Below are positions 8,634-18,711 of a stretch of 64,000 bases of DNA, one piece after another (the first letter of the stretch is position 1; every line of letters starts with the position of its first letter). Position numbers and translations under genes: made by a program. The stretch lies in assembly GCF_947504215.1 (NCBI RefSeq), contig NZ_CANNGO010000003.1:124001-188000 (forward strand), read 5' to 3'. The notes under the pieces were generated by a model. The model was not told where the DNA came from. It saw only the letters and a list, made by a program, of their open reading frames with translations, and searched no databases. Source of the DNA: an uncultured Ruegeria sp. (GTDB lineage Bacteria; Pseudomonadota; Alphaproteobacteria; Rhodobacterales; Rhodobacteraceae).

Positions 8634-9487
8634 CTTATGCGCCTTCCCAAACGGTTTCCGGTGATGACGAAGACGATGGCGACAAAGCCTACGGAGAGCA
8701 TGGCCATAAGCGAGAGCGTTGCTCCAAGTGGCCAGTTATTGGCCGCGCCAAACTGTACCTGAATGAGGTTTGCGATCATCTTGCCGTCACTACCGCCCAC
8801 CAAAGCGGGGGTAACATAATCGCCAACAGTTGGGATGAAGATGATCAGGCAGGCGGCGATGATCCCGGGGATCGTCAGCGGCAAAGTCACCCGCATGAAG
8901 CGTTGAAAAGCGTTATTGCCTAGGTCAGTAGCAGCTTCCAAAAGGCTCGGGTCGATCTTTTGCAAGCTCACATAGATCGGCAAAATCGCGAAAGGCGCCC
9001 ATGCATGAGCAAGAGTCAAGACCACTGCGAACTCGTTGTAGAGAAGGAAACTCAGGGGTTCATTGATTAGCCCGAGCCCCAGCAAGGCTGAGTTCATCAC
9101 GCCATTGAAGCCAAGGATGAGCTTCCATGCAAAGACGCGCAGGAGATAGCTGGACCAGAAGGGAATGGTGATCAGCAAAAGCCAGATGGTCTTTTTGTGT
9201 GCCTTCATCGCGATGAAGTAAGCGATAGGATACGCGAGCGCGACGGTAACAATGGTGACGGCCCCAGCGATCCAGATCGAGCGCAGCATGAGGTGCTGAA
9301 CCAGGGGGTCGGTCAAAGCTTCGCGGTAGTTCTTCAGTGTCAAGCTTTTGTCGAGCGTGACGTAGGTCTGCGTCCAGAAAGAATAGGCGATCAATATCGC
9401 CAAAGGTGCAGCCACCAGAAAGCCCACGTAAATCGTGGCGGGCGCGCTGAGGCTATAGCCTTTGGCAGCATCACTTCTCAAAATCAC
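8630..9487 (-). CDS. PotB/PotH-type ABC transporter permease
   Basis: This 285-residue permease is the first gene of the minus-strand operon. It has about six membrane segments and an EAA loop (LLEAATDLGNNAFQRFMRVTLP) near residues 185-205. It pairs with the following permease to form the membrane channel of the importer. Transcription probably starts in the 122-base region shared with the divergent TetR gene, where a perfect palindrome lies about 33 bases upstream of this start. Confidence 0.9.
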   Translation of the reverse strand: MILRSDAAKGYSLSAPATIYVGFLVAAPLAILIAYSFWTQTYVTLDKSLTLKNYREALTDPLVQHLMLRSIWIAGAVTIVTVALAYPIAYFIAMKAHKKTIWLLLITIPFWSSYLLRVFAWKLILGFNGVMNSALLGLGLINEPLSFLLYNEFAVVLTLAHAWAPFAILPIYVSLQKIDPSLLEAATDLGNNAFQRFMRVTLPLTIPGIIAACLIIFIPTVGDYVTPALVGGSDGKMIANLIQVQFGAANNWPLGATLSLMAMLSVGFVAIVFVITGNRLGRRIR

Positions 9488-9519
9488 CGACCCTCCCTTT
9501 CCGGTCGCGCGATCATCAC

Positions 9520-9539
9520 TAATGGACGATCGTCCATTA
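9520..9539. promoter_or_regulatory. Perfect 20-bp palindrome, probable TetR operator
   Basis: TAATGGACGATCGTCCATTA is a perfect inverted repeat between the divergent transporter operon and the TetR gene. Its size and place fit the operator of the BetI-like regulator, which would then control both directions. The binding is inferred. Confidence 0.75.
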
Positions 9540-9609
9540 ATTGTTGCACCGAAGGGGGCTTTTGTGTCAATCTTCCTCTTGAGTAATCGAGAACCGAAAA
9601 TTTAAGTGC

Positions 9610-10263
9610 ATGACAATAAAAGATAAGCTCCCCGAGGAACTTCGAGAAAAGCCCGCTTCAAAGCGAGATCCGGCGGCGAAAAAGCAGGCGTTGATTAAGG
9701 CAACACTGGATACAATCGCTGAAATTGGAATCACCGATACCTCGGTAAGTCGGATTATCGAGCGCGCGGGCCTGTCCCGCGGAATGATCCATTTGCACTT
9801 TGGCGGAAAGGACAATTTGCTGACAGTTGCGGCCCAGCAGTTCAGTGAGCAGTACTATGCGGAAATGGATCGAATGACCGATCTTGGTCCGAATGCGTCG
9901 CCCGAAGATCGGGTATTGGCTGTTATCGAGGCTGATTTATCTGAAAGCTTGCTCAACCCGCGAAGTACGAAAATTTGGCACGCCTTCCGGGGCATCTCAA
10001 GCTCACACCCTGGGATTGCCCGCTATAGTAGCACTCAAGACGAGAGATTGGTGTCCACACTGCGCCAGGCATTTGACGAGCTTGAAAAGGTAGGGTGCTA
10101 TCCCCCAAATCACGCGGAAGATGCAACAAGCGGAACGTTGGCCCTTCTAGAGGGCATGTGGGTGAATTATCTGACTGATATGGCTGGATTTTCGCGTGAA
10201 CGTTCTGTGGATTTGATATGCAGATTTTTGTCAGGCTTGTTTCCAGGTAGTTTTCTGAGATGA
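9610..10263 (+). CDS. BetI-like TetR-family transcriptional regulator
   Basis: This 217-residue regulator has an N-terminal TetR helix-turn-helix (about residues 25-75; TSVSRIIERAGLSRGMIHLHF is the DNA-reading part). Its ligand domain is of the BetI type, with the typical LIDGLWV-like segment here reading LLEGMWVNYL. BetI-type proteins repress betaine and choline genes and release DNA when the quaternary amine or a related ligand binds. The gene is divergent from the transporter/demethylase operon, with the 20-bp palindrome between them. Other TetR proteins have the same layout, so ligand identity stays open. Confidence 0.88.
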   Translation: MTIKDKLPEELREKPASKRDPAAKKQALIKATLDTIAEIGITDTSVSRIIERAGLSRGMIHLHFGGKDNLLTVAAQQFSEQYYAEMDRMTDLGPNASPEDRVLAVIEADLSESLLNPRSTKIWHAFRGISSSHPGIARYSSTQDERLVSTLRQAFDELEKVGCYPPNHAEDATSGTLALLEGMWVNYLTDMAGFSRERSVDLICRFLSGLFPGSFLR

Positions 10264-10914
10264 AAACCTATGGATTTGAGAACTGCCAACAGTATTAGAT
10301 TGGTCAAGAGCATTGCTGAGGGTGTTGTCGCCAGTCAATTGTGTGTGCTCATCACTTCGATCCGCTAGTCATAGTCGCGATTGAGATTTGACGTTGCTAG
10401 CCAGATGCCCTTGATCCGAATGGCAACGATCCTCCCCCACTGAATTGGTCCGACCCCAAGGCTAGGAAGCAGAGGATGAAATATTGGGAAGCAAGCGACC
10501 TAAAACGCGGCGTCTTCCGAAATCGTACGGCCTAGCGTACGGAGAGGTAGCGATATCTGCGTGCCGAGAATATGTATTTGTCAGTCTTTCGAGCATGGAA
10601 ATCGAAAGCGGTGTGGCTAGTGCCCAGAGTTACTCGTCAATGCGAACCTCGAATGATCTTTGTACAATAACCTAAGATATACCCTCAGAACATCACCCAA
10701 GAAGTCATCACGGGACGGTTTTACTAGCGGCTTCTTTTCAGGGGCCTTTCTGAAAACTAATGTCATTTACGATAAGCGAACAATCCTTCCAACATCACTA
10801 CAATACTGCGGGCTCCGCCAGATCGAGTACACAATCCAACCTATCTGAGCGCAAAGCTTGCGACAGATATGCTTAGGATTGGTTTGGCAAATGAACGTCG
10901 CACCATTGCGACCG
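10264..10914. other. Intergenic stretch, no supported gene
   Basis: These 651 bases hold only short frames that resemble nothing I recognise. A partial GntR/FadR-like half-palindrome, TTGGTCCGACCCCAA, occurs at about 10444-10458. It may be debris from a lost promoter. Confidence 0.5.
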
Positions 10915-11826
10915 TCATCCCACACCCGAGATACAAGTGCCGGCCCGATTTTCGAGAATGGCAAATGCATCTGTCAATTTCCCGATGCCGGAAAAACCGC
11001 CTTTGGCGGCGAATGTCGCGGCCGCCGCGACCTTAGGACCCATAGACCCCGATGGCAGTTTCAGAGCCCCGGCCGAGTCCGGAGTCAAGTCTCTGATGAC
11101 GCGGGCTTCGGGCGTACCGAACCCCTCATAAACCGCATCCACATCAGTCAAAAGCAGCAGTGCGTCGGCGCCTAGCTGTTGCGCAAGCATGGCACTGGCG
11201 GCATCTTTGTCGATCACCGCCTCGATCCCGATCAGGTTGCCATCATCACGTCGCATCACTGGGATACCGCCGCCGCCGGCACAGATCACAACTACTTTAT
11301 GGTCCAGCAGCAATTGCAACACTCGCAGATCAGGGATTTCTTGAGGCTTGGGCGAGGGAACGACACGCCTCCAGTTGTCCCCATCGGGTGCGATGTTCCA
11401 ACCTGCCGCCTTGGCGCGCTCTTCGGCCTCGGCGCGCTCATAAACCGGACCAACGAGTTTCGTCGGATTTTGGAATGCCGGATCACGCCCGTCGACCAGG
11501 ATCTGCGTTAGCAACGTTGCAACAGATCGGTCGTGACCCAGCACGTTTTCCAGTTCCTGTTCGATCATGTAGCCAATCATGCCCTCGGTCTCGGCCCCGA
11601 GGACGTCAAGTGGACTGGCGGTCGCTGGATCATAGGCGGCGCCCTGCAGTGCCAACAGGCCAACCTGCGGCCCGTTGCCATGGGTGATGACAAGCTGATG
11701 GCCGGCATTCAGGATTTCCGCCAGAGCCGGCATTGCGGAACGTACGTTGTCGCGTTGAACCTCGGCGTTCAACGGCTCACCGCGTTTCAAAAGGGCATTG
11801 CCGCCCAAGGCCGCTACAACCAACAT
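10915..11826 (-). CDS. arcC: Carbamate kinase, arginine deiminase pathway
   Basis: This 303-residue enzyme transfers phosphate from carbamoyl phosphate to ADP, giving ATP, CO2 and ammonia in the last step of arginine fermentation. The N-terminus has ALGGNALL, followed by THGNGPQVG, and the centre has the VICAGGGGIPV segment, all typical of the amino-acid-kinase-fold carbamate kinases. The length matches the family (about 300-315). It is the last gene of the carrier-arcA-argF-arcC operon, one base from the transferase stop codon region. Confidence 0.95.
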   Translation of the reverse strand: MLVVAALGGNALLKRGEPLNAEVQRDNVRSAMPALAEILNAGHQLVITHGNGPQVGLLALQGAAYDPATASPLDVLGAETEGMIGYMIEQELENVLGHDRSVATLLTQILVDGRDPAFQNPTKLVGPVYERAEAEERAKAAGWNIAPDGDNWRRVVPSPKPQEIPDLRVLQLLLDHKVVVICAGGGGIPVMRRDDGNLIGIEAVIDKDAASAMLAQQLGADALLLLTDVDAVYEGFGTPEARVIRDLTPDSAGALKLPSGSMGPKVAAAATFAAKGGFSGIGKLTDAFAILENRAGTCISGVG

Positions 11827-11827
11827 C

Positions 11828-12829
11828 TCAACCTCCCAAAGTGGCGACCAGAACCGCCTTAATTGTATGCATCCGGTTCTCGGCCTGATCGAAGACGATC
11901 GAGGTCGGACCTTCGAACACCTTTTCGGTCACTTCCATGGCGTCGATCCCAAACTCTTTGCTGATATCTGCTCCCACCGCGGTCTCGGTGTTGTGAAAGG
12001 CCGGCAGGCAATGCAAGAAACGCACCCGAGGATTGCCGGTTTTGGCGATCACGTCGGCATTGACCTGATAGGGCAGCATCTGATCAATGCGCTCGCGCCA
12101 TTTTTCCTTGGGCTCACCCATCGACAGCCAAACATCGGTATAGACGAAATCAACACCCTTCACGGCCTCGTCCAAATCCTCGGTCAACGTGATCTGCGCG
12201 CCAGTGGTTTCGGCGATTGTCCGCGCCTCGGCCTCGACCACGCGGTGGGGCCAGCAGGCTTTGGGGCCGCACAACCGCACATCCATGCCCATCTTGGCCC
12301 CGCCCAGCATCAGGCTGTCGCCCATGTTGTTGCCAACATCCCCCAGAAAAGCGAAGGACACCTCGCGCAGCGGCTTTTCCACGTGCTCTTGCATGGTCAG
12401 GAAATCAGCCAGGATCTGAGTCGGGTGAAACTCATCCGTCAACCCGTTATAGACGGGTACACCCGCGTATTCGGCGAGTTCCTCGACGATGGTTTGGCCG
12501 AAGCCTCGATATTCGATCGCGTCATACACCCGACCCAGAACCCTGGCGGTATCCTTGACCGATTCCTTGTGACCGATATGCGTGCCGGTGGGACCCAGAT
12601 AAGTCACTCGAGCGCCCTGATCATAAGCTGCGACCTCGAACCCCACGCGGGTGCGGGTGGAATCCTTTTCAAAGATCAGGGCGATGTCCTTGCCTTTGAG
12701 CATCGGCACCTCGGTACCCGCGTATTTTGCGGCCTTCAGATCGGCCGCCAGTTTTAGCAGAAAGGCGATCTCGTCAGGCGCGAAGTCACGCAGTGTCAGG
12801 AAGTGCCGGTAGCGCAGGTTATAGGCCAT
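11828..12829 (-). CDS. arcB: Ornithine carbamoyltransferase, catabolic type by context
   Basis: This 333-residue cytoplasmic enzyme splits citrulline with phosphate to ornithine and carbamoyl phosphate in this pathway. The carbamoyl-phosphate site STRTR is at residues 57-61 and the ornithine/catalytic motif HCLP is in FLHCLPAF near the C-terminus. The ATG at 12829 has AAAGGA eight bases upstream; a longer frame starting 48 bases earlier lacks a good site. Sequence alone cannot separate catabolic ArcB from anabolic ArgF. The setting between arcA and arcC points to ArcB. Confidence 0.93.
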   Translation of the reverse strand: MAYNLRYRHFLTLRDFAPDEIAFLLKLAADLKAAKYAGTEVPMLKGKDIALIFEKDSTRTRVGFEVAAYDQGARVTYLGPTGTHIGHKESVKDTARVLGRVYDAIEYRGFGQTIVEELAEYAGVPVYNGLTDEFHPTQILADFLTMQEHVEKPLREVSFAFLGDVGNNMGDSLMLGGAKMGMDVRLCGPKACWPHRVVEAEARTIAETTGAQITLTEDLDEAVKGVDFVYTDVWLSMGEPKEKWRERIDQMLPYQVNADVIAKTGNPRVRFLHCLPAFHNTETAVGADISKEFGIDAMEVTEKVFEGPTSIVFDQAENRMHTIKAVLVATLGG

Positions 12830-12849
12830 GTCAGTGTCCTTTCTAGGTC

Positions 12850-14079
12850 TCAAACCGCGTCGCGGATGGTGGGGCACGTCATGCAGTGACCGCCGCCACG
12901 ACCGCGGCCCAACTCGGCGCCAGGCATTTCCAGCACCTCGATCCCGGCGGCTTTGAGCGCGGCATTGGTGTCGTCGTTGCGGTCATAGCCGGCCACCACG
13001 CCCGGGCGCAGGGCGATCACGTTATTGCCGTCGTTCCACTGCTCGCGCGCGCGTTCCTCCTCGGTCTCGCCGCCGGTGGGCACCAGTTGCAGCCGCTTGT
13101 AGCCCAGCACCTCGGCCACGATGTCGAAGATCGGGCGCGTGTCCCGGCGGAATTCCAGCGGGGCCTTGCTTTCACCGGGGCGGATGTCATAGCAGATCAG
13201 CGCCTCGGCCACCTCCTTGAACGTGGTCACCACATCGCCGCCGCACAGGGTAAAGACCGTGTCGAGATGCATCGCCGCGCGTGATTTCGGCATCTGGAAC
13301 GCCAGCAACCGTTGCGCCGCGCCGGTGTCGAACAGCGCCTCGGCCAGCAGGCCGATGGCCTGCGGCGACGACCGCTCGCCCATGCCGACAAGAACAGTGC
13401 CATTGCCAATGGGCATGATGTCACCGCCCTCAAGCGTGGCAAGCCCGTGATCGCGGGTCGGATCGCCCCAATGGATCGTCGTCTGGCCAGCAAACCTGGG
13501 ATGGAACTTGTAGATCGCCGTGTTCAGCAGAGTTTCGGGGCGCCGGGCAGGCCAGAACATCGGGTTTACGACGACCCCACCATAGATCCAGGCGCTATTG
13601 TCCCGGGTGAACAGTGCGTTGGGCAGGGGCGGCAGAACAAAACCGTTGTGGCCCAGATATCCGCCGAAGAGGCCGGTCGGCGTGAACGGTAGTTCGTTAA
13701 CCGCCAGCCCGCCAATAAGCTGTCTCGCCAATACGTCTGCCGGGATCTCATTCATCCAGCCTCGCAGTTCGGGCAGCATGCCGACCCCGATCTGATGCGG
13801 GGTGATCCGGTGGTCCAGCACCCAGGCGCGCGCTTTCGTATCCTCCAGCGTCTCGGCCAGCAGATCGTTCACGTCCAACACTTCTACCCCTTCGCCACGC
13901 ATCAGTTCGCAAAAGGCATCGTGGTCTTTCTGCGCCCGCTTGACCCAGAATACGTCGTCGAACAGCAAGTCCTGACAGTTGGCGGGAGTCAGACGGCGAT
14001 GCGCCAAGCCAGGTCGGCAGACGATGACCTGTCGCAGGCGTCCGGTTTCCGAATGAACGCCAAGCTTCGTGTCGGCCAT
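12850..14079 (-). CDS. arcA: Arginine deiminase
   Basis: This 409-residue enzyme hydrolyses arginine to citrulline and ammonia. The nucleophilic Cys399 lies in the C-terminal GGGHCMTCP motif. The start carries the family segments [12 protein letters not shown] and LLFDDVFWV, and HCMTCP near the end completes the guanidine-modifying fold. The ATG at 14079 has AAAGGAG ten bases upstream, which rules out a longer frame. It is the first enzyme gene after the carrier and is followed by arcB after a 20-base gap. Confidence 0.96.
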   Translation of the reverse strand: MADTKLGVHSETGRLRQVIVCRPGLAHRRLTPANCQDLLFDDVFWVKRAQKDHDAFCELMRGEGVEVLDVNDLLAETLEDTKARAWVLDHRITPHQIGVGMLPELRGWMNEIPADVLARQLIGGLAVNELPFTPTGLFGGYLGHNGFVLPPLPNALFTRDNSAWIYGGVVVNPMFWPARRPETLLNTAIYKFHPRFAGQTTIHWGDPTRDHGLATLEGGDIMPIGNGTVLVGMGERSSPQAIGLLAEALFDTGAAQRLLAFQMPKSRAAMHLDTVFTLCGGDVVTTFKEVAEALICYDIRPGESKAPLEFRRDTRPIFDIVAEVLGYKRLQLVPTGGETEEERAREQWNDGNNVIALRPGVVAGYDRNDDTNAALKAAGIEVLEMPGAELGRGRGGGHCMTCPTIRDAV

Positions 14080-14102
14080 ATCCAAAGCTCCTTTCCGACA
14101 GA

Positions 14103-15554
14103 TCAAAGAACTGCGCCGATGCTGAGCACGGCCATGACAAACACCGTAAGCACGATCAGCAAAGGCCAGATGAAAGCGATCCAGCGGTCATAAGACACGC
14201 GCCCGATTGCCAACCCGCCAATCACCACTGCCGAGGTCGGGGTGATCAGGTTTACCAGCCCGCTGGCCGCCTGATAGGCAGTGACCACCAGATCGCGCGA
14301 TACACCGGCGAAGTCCGAAAGCGGGGCGAGGATCGGCATCGACAACACTGCAAGCCCAGAAGTGGAAGGCACTAAAAAGCTCATCCCAAACTCGATCCAC
14401 ATCATCAGATTGATGAAGGCCAGTTTGTGCAGCCCGCCCAGACTCTGCTCGGCACTGTGCAGGATCGTGTCAGCGATCAGCCCCTGTTCCATAACGACCA
14501 CGATGCCGCGCGCCAGCCCTATGATCAGCGCAACGCCCAGCAAGTCGCGCGCGCCGTCGACGAAATGGCCAGTCAAAGCCTTTTCGCCCATGCGGGCAAC
14601 AATCCCGACCAGTATTGCAGATCCAAAAAACAGCGCGCCCATGCGAGCCATCCACCAGCCCTGAGACGACACGCCCCAGATCATGACCAGAAAAGACAGC
14701 GCGAAAATGAGCAGCACGATCTTTTGGTTGCCTGTCAGGACATCGGCCGCTTTACCGGTATCCGATCGATCTTGCAGGAAGATCCGGCGATGCTCGTCAA
14801 GTTGTTTTGCCACGATAGACGCGCCTGGGTCCGCCTTGACCCGCCGGGCGTAGCGCATGACATAAGCCGTACAAATCGCCAGCCCGCCCAGTAGCAAAAC
14901 GAAGCGTAAAACGATCCCTTCGGTGAACGGAACTCCGGCGGCATTCGAGGCAATAACCGTGGCAAATGGGTTAATGGTCGAACCCAATACCCCTACTCCG
15001 GCACCGATAAGTATGATTGCCACGCCAGTAACCGCGTCATAGCCCGCGGCGATCACGACCGGGATCAGAATGGCATAGAACGCGAGTGTTTCTTCGGCCA
15101 TGCCATAGGTGGTGCCGCCCGCAGCAAAAAGCGCCATCAGGATCGGGATCATCCAGATCTCACGCCCCTCCAGCTTGCGCATGGCTGCGCGAATGCCAGT
15201 ATCGATGGCTCCGGTGGCGTTGACAACGCCCAGAAAACCACCCAGCAGCAAAACGAACAAAGCAACGTCGATAGCCCCAGCCTGATAACTGTCAGGATTG
15301 TAGAACCCGGCGATCGGCGCGAGCATGATATCGACAAAACCCTGAGGGTTTGGCTCAACCGTTCGGTAGGTCCCGGCGACCGCGATCTCGCGCCCGACTG
15401 TTTCACTCATGATGCGTTCATATTGTCCGGCAGGGATGACCCATGTCAGCGCCGCGACCAGAACGATGAGCAGGAACAGGATCGTATAGGCGCTTGGGAA
15501 TTTTGAGGAAAAGCGCTGATCCGACGCTGTTTGGTGTTTGGTTTCGTCAGACAT
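14103..15554 (-). CDS. YfcC/DcuC-family carrier, putative arginine/ornithine exchanger
   Basis: This 483-residue integral membrane protein has about 11-13 hydrophobic segments and belongs to the YfcC/C4-dicarboxylate anaerobic carrier family ([14 protein letters not shown] start, [16 protein letters not shown] segment, [16 protein letters not shown] segment). Many arginine deiminase operons have an ArcD antiporter of the APC family here; in this operon the slot is taken by a YfcC-like protein. Its position as first gene suggests arginine/ornithine exchange, which is inference. The ATG at 15554 has GAGG nine bases upstream. A consensus FnrL box lies about 129 bases ahead. Confidence 0.85.
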   Translation of the reverse strand: MSDETKHQTASDQRFSSKFPSAYTILFLLIVLVAALTWVIPAGQYERIMSETVGREIAVAGTYRTVEPNPQGFVDIMLAPIAGFYNPDSYQAGAIDVALFVLLLGGFLGVVNATGAIDTGIRAAMRKLEGREIWMIPILMALFAAGGTTYGMAEETLAFYAILIPVVIAAGYDAVTGVAIILIGAGVGVLGSTINPFATVIASNAAGVPFTEGIVLRFVLLLGGLAICTAYVMRYARRVKADPGASIVAKQLDEHRRIFLQDRSDTGKAADVLTGNQKIVLLIFALSFLVMIWGVSSQGWWMARMGALFFGSAILVGIVARMGEKALTGHFVDGARDLLGVALIIGLARGIVVVMEQGLIADTILHSAEQSLGGLHKLAFINLMMWIEFGMSFLVPSTSGLAVLSMPILAPLSDFAGVSRDLVVTAYQAASGLVNLITPTSAVVIGGLAIGRVSYDRWIAFIWPLLIVLTVFVMAVLSIGAVL

Positions 15555-15978
15555 TTTATATGCCTCGCACGGGTTGTGAATGGTCGGAGTCAACCGCTTT
15601 GGACCTGCTTGAACGCAAAAGCTCGAAACGAGCCAAAGTGTAAGAAGTACGCCCAAACTAGCAGGCCGGCGACCTCTTGCCTTTGACACGGATCAACCGC
15701 CGTCATCTAAATCTGCGTGTTTCTGACCGCGCCATCTAAGAGGTTGAATCAGAGCAACAGCGGATGACCGACTTATGTCGCTTGCTGCTCATTTTGATCC
15801 TCCGTCGCCCAACTATTGGGCCAGATCACCATGTTTTTCAGGGCATTGATGTACGCCAGTTTGCTGAGAAGAAGTTCCCCTTGGCGAATGGGCTCGACAG
15901 AGTTGGTGAGGCGGGAATGCCTAAATAATATCGCCGAACAGGATCACCGACTCATCAAAAAGGCAAACTCGGCCCATG
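15555..15978. other. Intergenic region between arc operon and P-type ATPase
   Basis: This 424-base stretch holds the arc operon leader and its FnrL box near 15690. The rest, toward the ATPase stop codon, shows no gene or repeat that I can support. Confidence 0.5.
15683..15696. promoter_or_regulatory. Consensus FnrL/Fnr box of the arginine deiminase operon
   Basis: TTGACACGGATCAA matches the alphaproteobacterial FnrL consensus TTGAY-N4-RTCAA at every fixed position. Its place upstream of the arc carrier gene fits oxygen-responsive control of arginine fermentation, as known for ANR and FixK elsewhere. Regulation is inferred. Confidence 0.75.
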
Positions 15979-18711
15979 TTAGACCTCTGCTGAGCTCCGC
16001 GCCCCTAGTGTCAGTGCGAGTTGTTTTTCTAGCTCAAGCAGAACAAACAGCGCCATTCCCAAGACAATTATATAGACCCCATCTTTGAAACCGACAGCGG
16101 CGGTTCCGAGGATGTTCTGAAGGCCCGGCACATATGTTGCCGCGAGTTGTGCAGCAGAGACAGAAATCACGCAGAGCCAGACCATCGGTGTACCCCGGAT
16201 CGCTTTCCAAGTCAGCGAGGTGCCATAAATGTTGCGCACAAAGAACAGATGAAAAATCTCCATCACCACCAATGTGTTCAAAGCGAGGGTTTGGGCCAGT
16301 TCCAGGGGATAACCCTGTTTTAAAGCGTAGGTGAAAATGCTGAACACACCGGCCAGAAACAGGCCTGAGACCAGCACAATATGCCAGACCAGTTCGCCCC
16401 CAAGGATTGGCGCATCACGCGGTCGGGGCGGGCGTTGCATGGTGCTTTCTTCGGTCGGCTCAAACGCGAGCGCAATGCCAAGGGTGATAGCAGTAATGAG
16501 ATTGATCCAAAGTATCTGAATCGGCGACACCGGAAGCGTTAGTCCCAAAAGAAGCGCGACGATGACGACCAGCGCTTCTCCCCCGCTTGTGGGAAGGAGC
16601 CAGCTAATCACTTTTTTGATGTTGTCAAACACCGTGCGCCCTTCGCGCACCGCCGCCGCTATGGTGGCAAAGTTGTCATCAGCAAGAACGATATCGGCGG
16701 CTTCTTTTGCCGCTTCGGACCCTTTTCTGCCCATGGCGATGCCGACATCGGCACGTTTCAACGCCGGGGCATCGTTGACACCATCACCCGTCATGGCAAC
16801 GGTCAGGTCACGGGCTTGCAGTGCATTCACAAGCCGCAACTTATGCTCGGGGTTGGTGCGCGCGAAGATATCCGTTTGCAGGACGGCGACCGACAACGCC
16901 GCATCATCCATCTGGTCGATCTGTACACCCGTAAGAACCCCGCTGGTATGGGCAAGCCCGATGTCACTGCCGATTGCTGCGGCTGTGCCGGCGTGATCCC
17001 CGGTGATCATTTTGACCGTTATGCCTGCATTCTGGCAGTCAGCTATTGCCAGTTTCACCTTCTCTCGCGGTGGATCCATGAGGCCGACAACACCAAGAAA
17101 AACCAGATCTCCCGATATCTCAGGCGGCGTCAGGTTCATCTCATCGTCGCGGGCCGGGCGGGAGGCGAAGGCCAGCACACGACATCCCTCTGAGGTAAAA
17201 CGATCTTCGGCCAAACGCCACGTCTTCGGGTCGATTGGCATCGGGTTCCCATTTGCGTCAGACTGGGTTTTACACAGTGACAACAAAGTTTCAGGCGCAC
17301 CTTTGACAAAGACCATACGAGCACCGGCCTCATTCTCGTCCAGCGTTGCCATAAAGCGGCGTTGCGAGTCGAATGGCAGAACAAATTGGCGGTTCCAACC
17401 CTCGGCTGCCGCGCCGAGTCTGCCAGCAACCTTTGCAGCGAAGCACAACAGTGCTCCTTCCATCGGGTCGCCGTTGACACCCCAAACCCCGGATTGTTCT
17501 TCAAGCGTCGCGTCATTGCAGCGCGCCGCAACCACCGCCAGTTCTTGCAGCGCAGGTGATGCCACTTCTTCCACATCATTGCCTTCGGCGACAACAGTCC
17601 CGACGGGATCATACCCCGTGCCCTCAACGCGGTAGTAACTTCCGCCAGCTGCAACATCGGTAACAACCATTTCGTTGCGGGTCAGCGTCCCTGTCTTGTC
17701 GGTGCATATGACCGAAACCGAACCGATGGTTTCGATCGCTGGAAGGCGCCGCACAATGGCATCTCGTCTCGCCATCGACTGAACACCGATTGCAAGCGTA
17801 ATAGTCAGCACCGCAGGAAGCCCTTCGGGAATCGCTGCGACTGACAAACCAATGACCGCCATGAACAGATCGATGAAACTGTATTCGGCAACGAAGTAAC
17901 CGAAAGCCAGAATAATTGCAGCCACAGCAAGAATTAGAAGTGTCAGCCAACGCGCAAAAGTATTCATTTGGCGCACCAGCGGCGTCGTCAGCTTCTCAAC
18001 GTCGGAAAGCATCCGGCTGATACGCCCGATTTCTGTCCGTGTTCCGGTGGAAGTCACGACACCACGCCCCTGTCCAGCGGTGATCAGGGTGCCACCAAAC
18101 AACATGCTGCGCCGGTCGCCCAGCGGTGCGTCTGCGGCTGAGGGCACGTCGTCCTTGTCTACCGCAACCGACTCGCCCGTCAGAATAGCCTCTTGCGCCT
18201 GCAGGCCATGTGCTTCGATCAGGCGTATGTCGGCAGGTGGCTTGTCGCCTGCTTCGAGCAGAACGATGTCGCCCGGGACAACCTCGGAACCGTCGATTGA
18301 GACCCGTCGCCCATCGCGCAAGACCGAGGCCTTTGGCGCTAGCATCTGGTGAATCGCTTCCATCGCCTTTTCGGCGCGACCCTCCTGCACAAACCCGATG
18401 CAGGCATTGGCCAGAACAACCGCCAAAATGACGACTGTATCCACCATATGCCCCAGGAGAAACGTCACCACAGAAGAGCCGATCAGCACGTAGATCAGAA
18501 CATTGTTGAAATGTGCAAGAAACCTGAGGATCACATTTTGTCGACGGGGTGGCGGTGGTGCGTTGCGCCCATACTTCACAAGGCGGCGCGCCGCTTGATC
18601 AGACGTGAGCCCGTTTGCAGTTGTGTTGAGCGCAGCTAGGGTATCCGCACTGTCTTGCGTATGCGGTAGGTGTTCCAGCGCTTCGGTTGGAAATCCGGGA
18701 TCATCCGGCAT
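15979..18711 (-). CDS. P2-type cation-transporting P-type ATPase
   Basis: This roughly 910-residue inner-membrane pump has the P-type hallmarks: TGES at residues 178-181 (actuator), PEGLP at 295-299 (membrane helix 4), the phosphorylated Asp338 in DKTGTLT, a KGAPE nucleotide-binding segment and TGDGVNDAPALK in the hinge. An N-terminal cation-ATPase domain and a C-terminal group of membrane helices complete it. The PEGLP motif points to the P2 (SERCA-like) group, so Ca2+ is a likely cargo; Mg2+, Mn2+ or Na+ cannot be excluded. I chose the ATG at 18711 with GGAG seven bases upstream over an in-frame TTG at 18732. It lies between the arc operon and the PHA synthase gene. Confidence 0.9.
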   Translation of the reverse strand: MPDDPGFPTEALEHLPHTQDSADTLAALNTTANGLTSDQAARRLVKYGRNAPPPPRRQNVILRFLAHFNNVLIYVLIGSSVVTFLLGHMVDTVVILAVVLANACIGFVQEGRAEKAMEAIHQMLAPKASVLRDGRRVSIDGSEVVPGDIVLLEAGDKPPADIRLIEAHGLQAQEAILTGESVAVDKDDVPSAADAPLGDRRSMLFGGTLITAGQGRGVVTSTGTRTEIGRISRMLSDVEKLTTPLVRQMNTFARWLTLLILAVAAIILAFGYFVAEYSFIDLFMAVIGLSVAAIPEGLPAVLTITLAIGVQSMARRDAIVRRLPAIETIGSVSVICTDKTGTLTRNEMVVTDVAAGGSYYRVEGTGYDPVGTVVAEGNDVEEVASPALQELAVVAARCNDATLEEQSGVWGVNGDPMEGALLCFAAKVAGRLGAAAEGWNRQFVLPFDSQRRFMATLDENEAGARMVFVKGAPETLLSLCKTQSDANGNPMPIDPKTWRLAEDRFTSEGCRVLAFASRPARDDEMNLTPPEISGDLVFLGVVGLMDPPREKVKLAIADCQNAGITVKMITGDHAGTAAAIGSDIGLAHTSGVLTGVQIDQMDDAALSVAVLQTDIFARTNPEHKLRLVNALQARDLTVAMTGDGVNDAPALKRADVGIAMGRKGSEAAKEAADIVLADDNFATIAAAVREGRTVFDNIKKVISWLLPTSGGEALVVIVALLLGLTLPVSPIQILWINLITAITLGIALAFEPTEESTMQRPPRPRDAPILGGELVWHIVLVSGLFLAGVFSIFTYALKQGYPLELAQTLALNTLVVMEIFHLFFVRNIYGTSLTWKAIRGTPMVWLCVISVSAAQLAATYVPGLQNILGTAAVGFKDGVYIIVLGMALFVLLELEKQLALTLGARSSAEV

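Noticed and set aside
10444..10458. TTGGTCCGACCCCAA as a GntR operator
   Set aside because: Only one half fits well and no gene follows within reach.
10484..10675. Small plus-strand ORF of 63 residues
   Set aside because: No recognisable domain and no good ribosome site.
16618..16634. TTGATGTTGTCAA as an FnrL box
   Set aside because: The spacer is three bases, not four, and it lies inside the ATPase gene.
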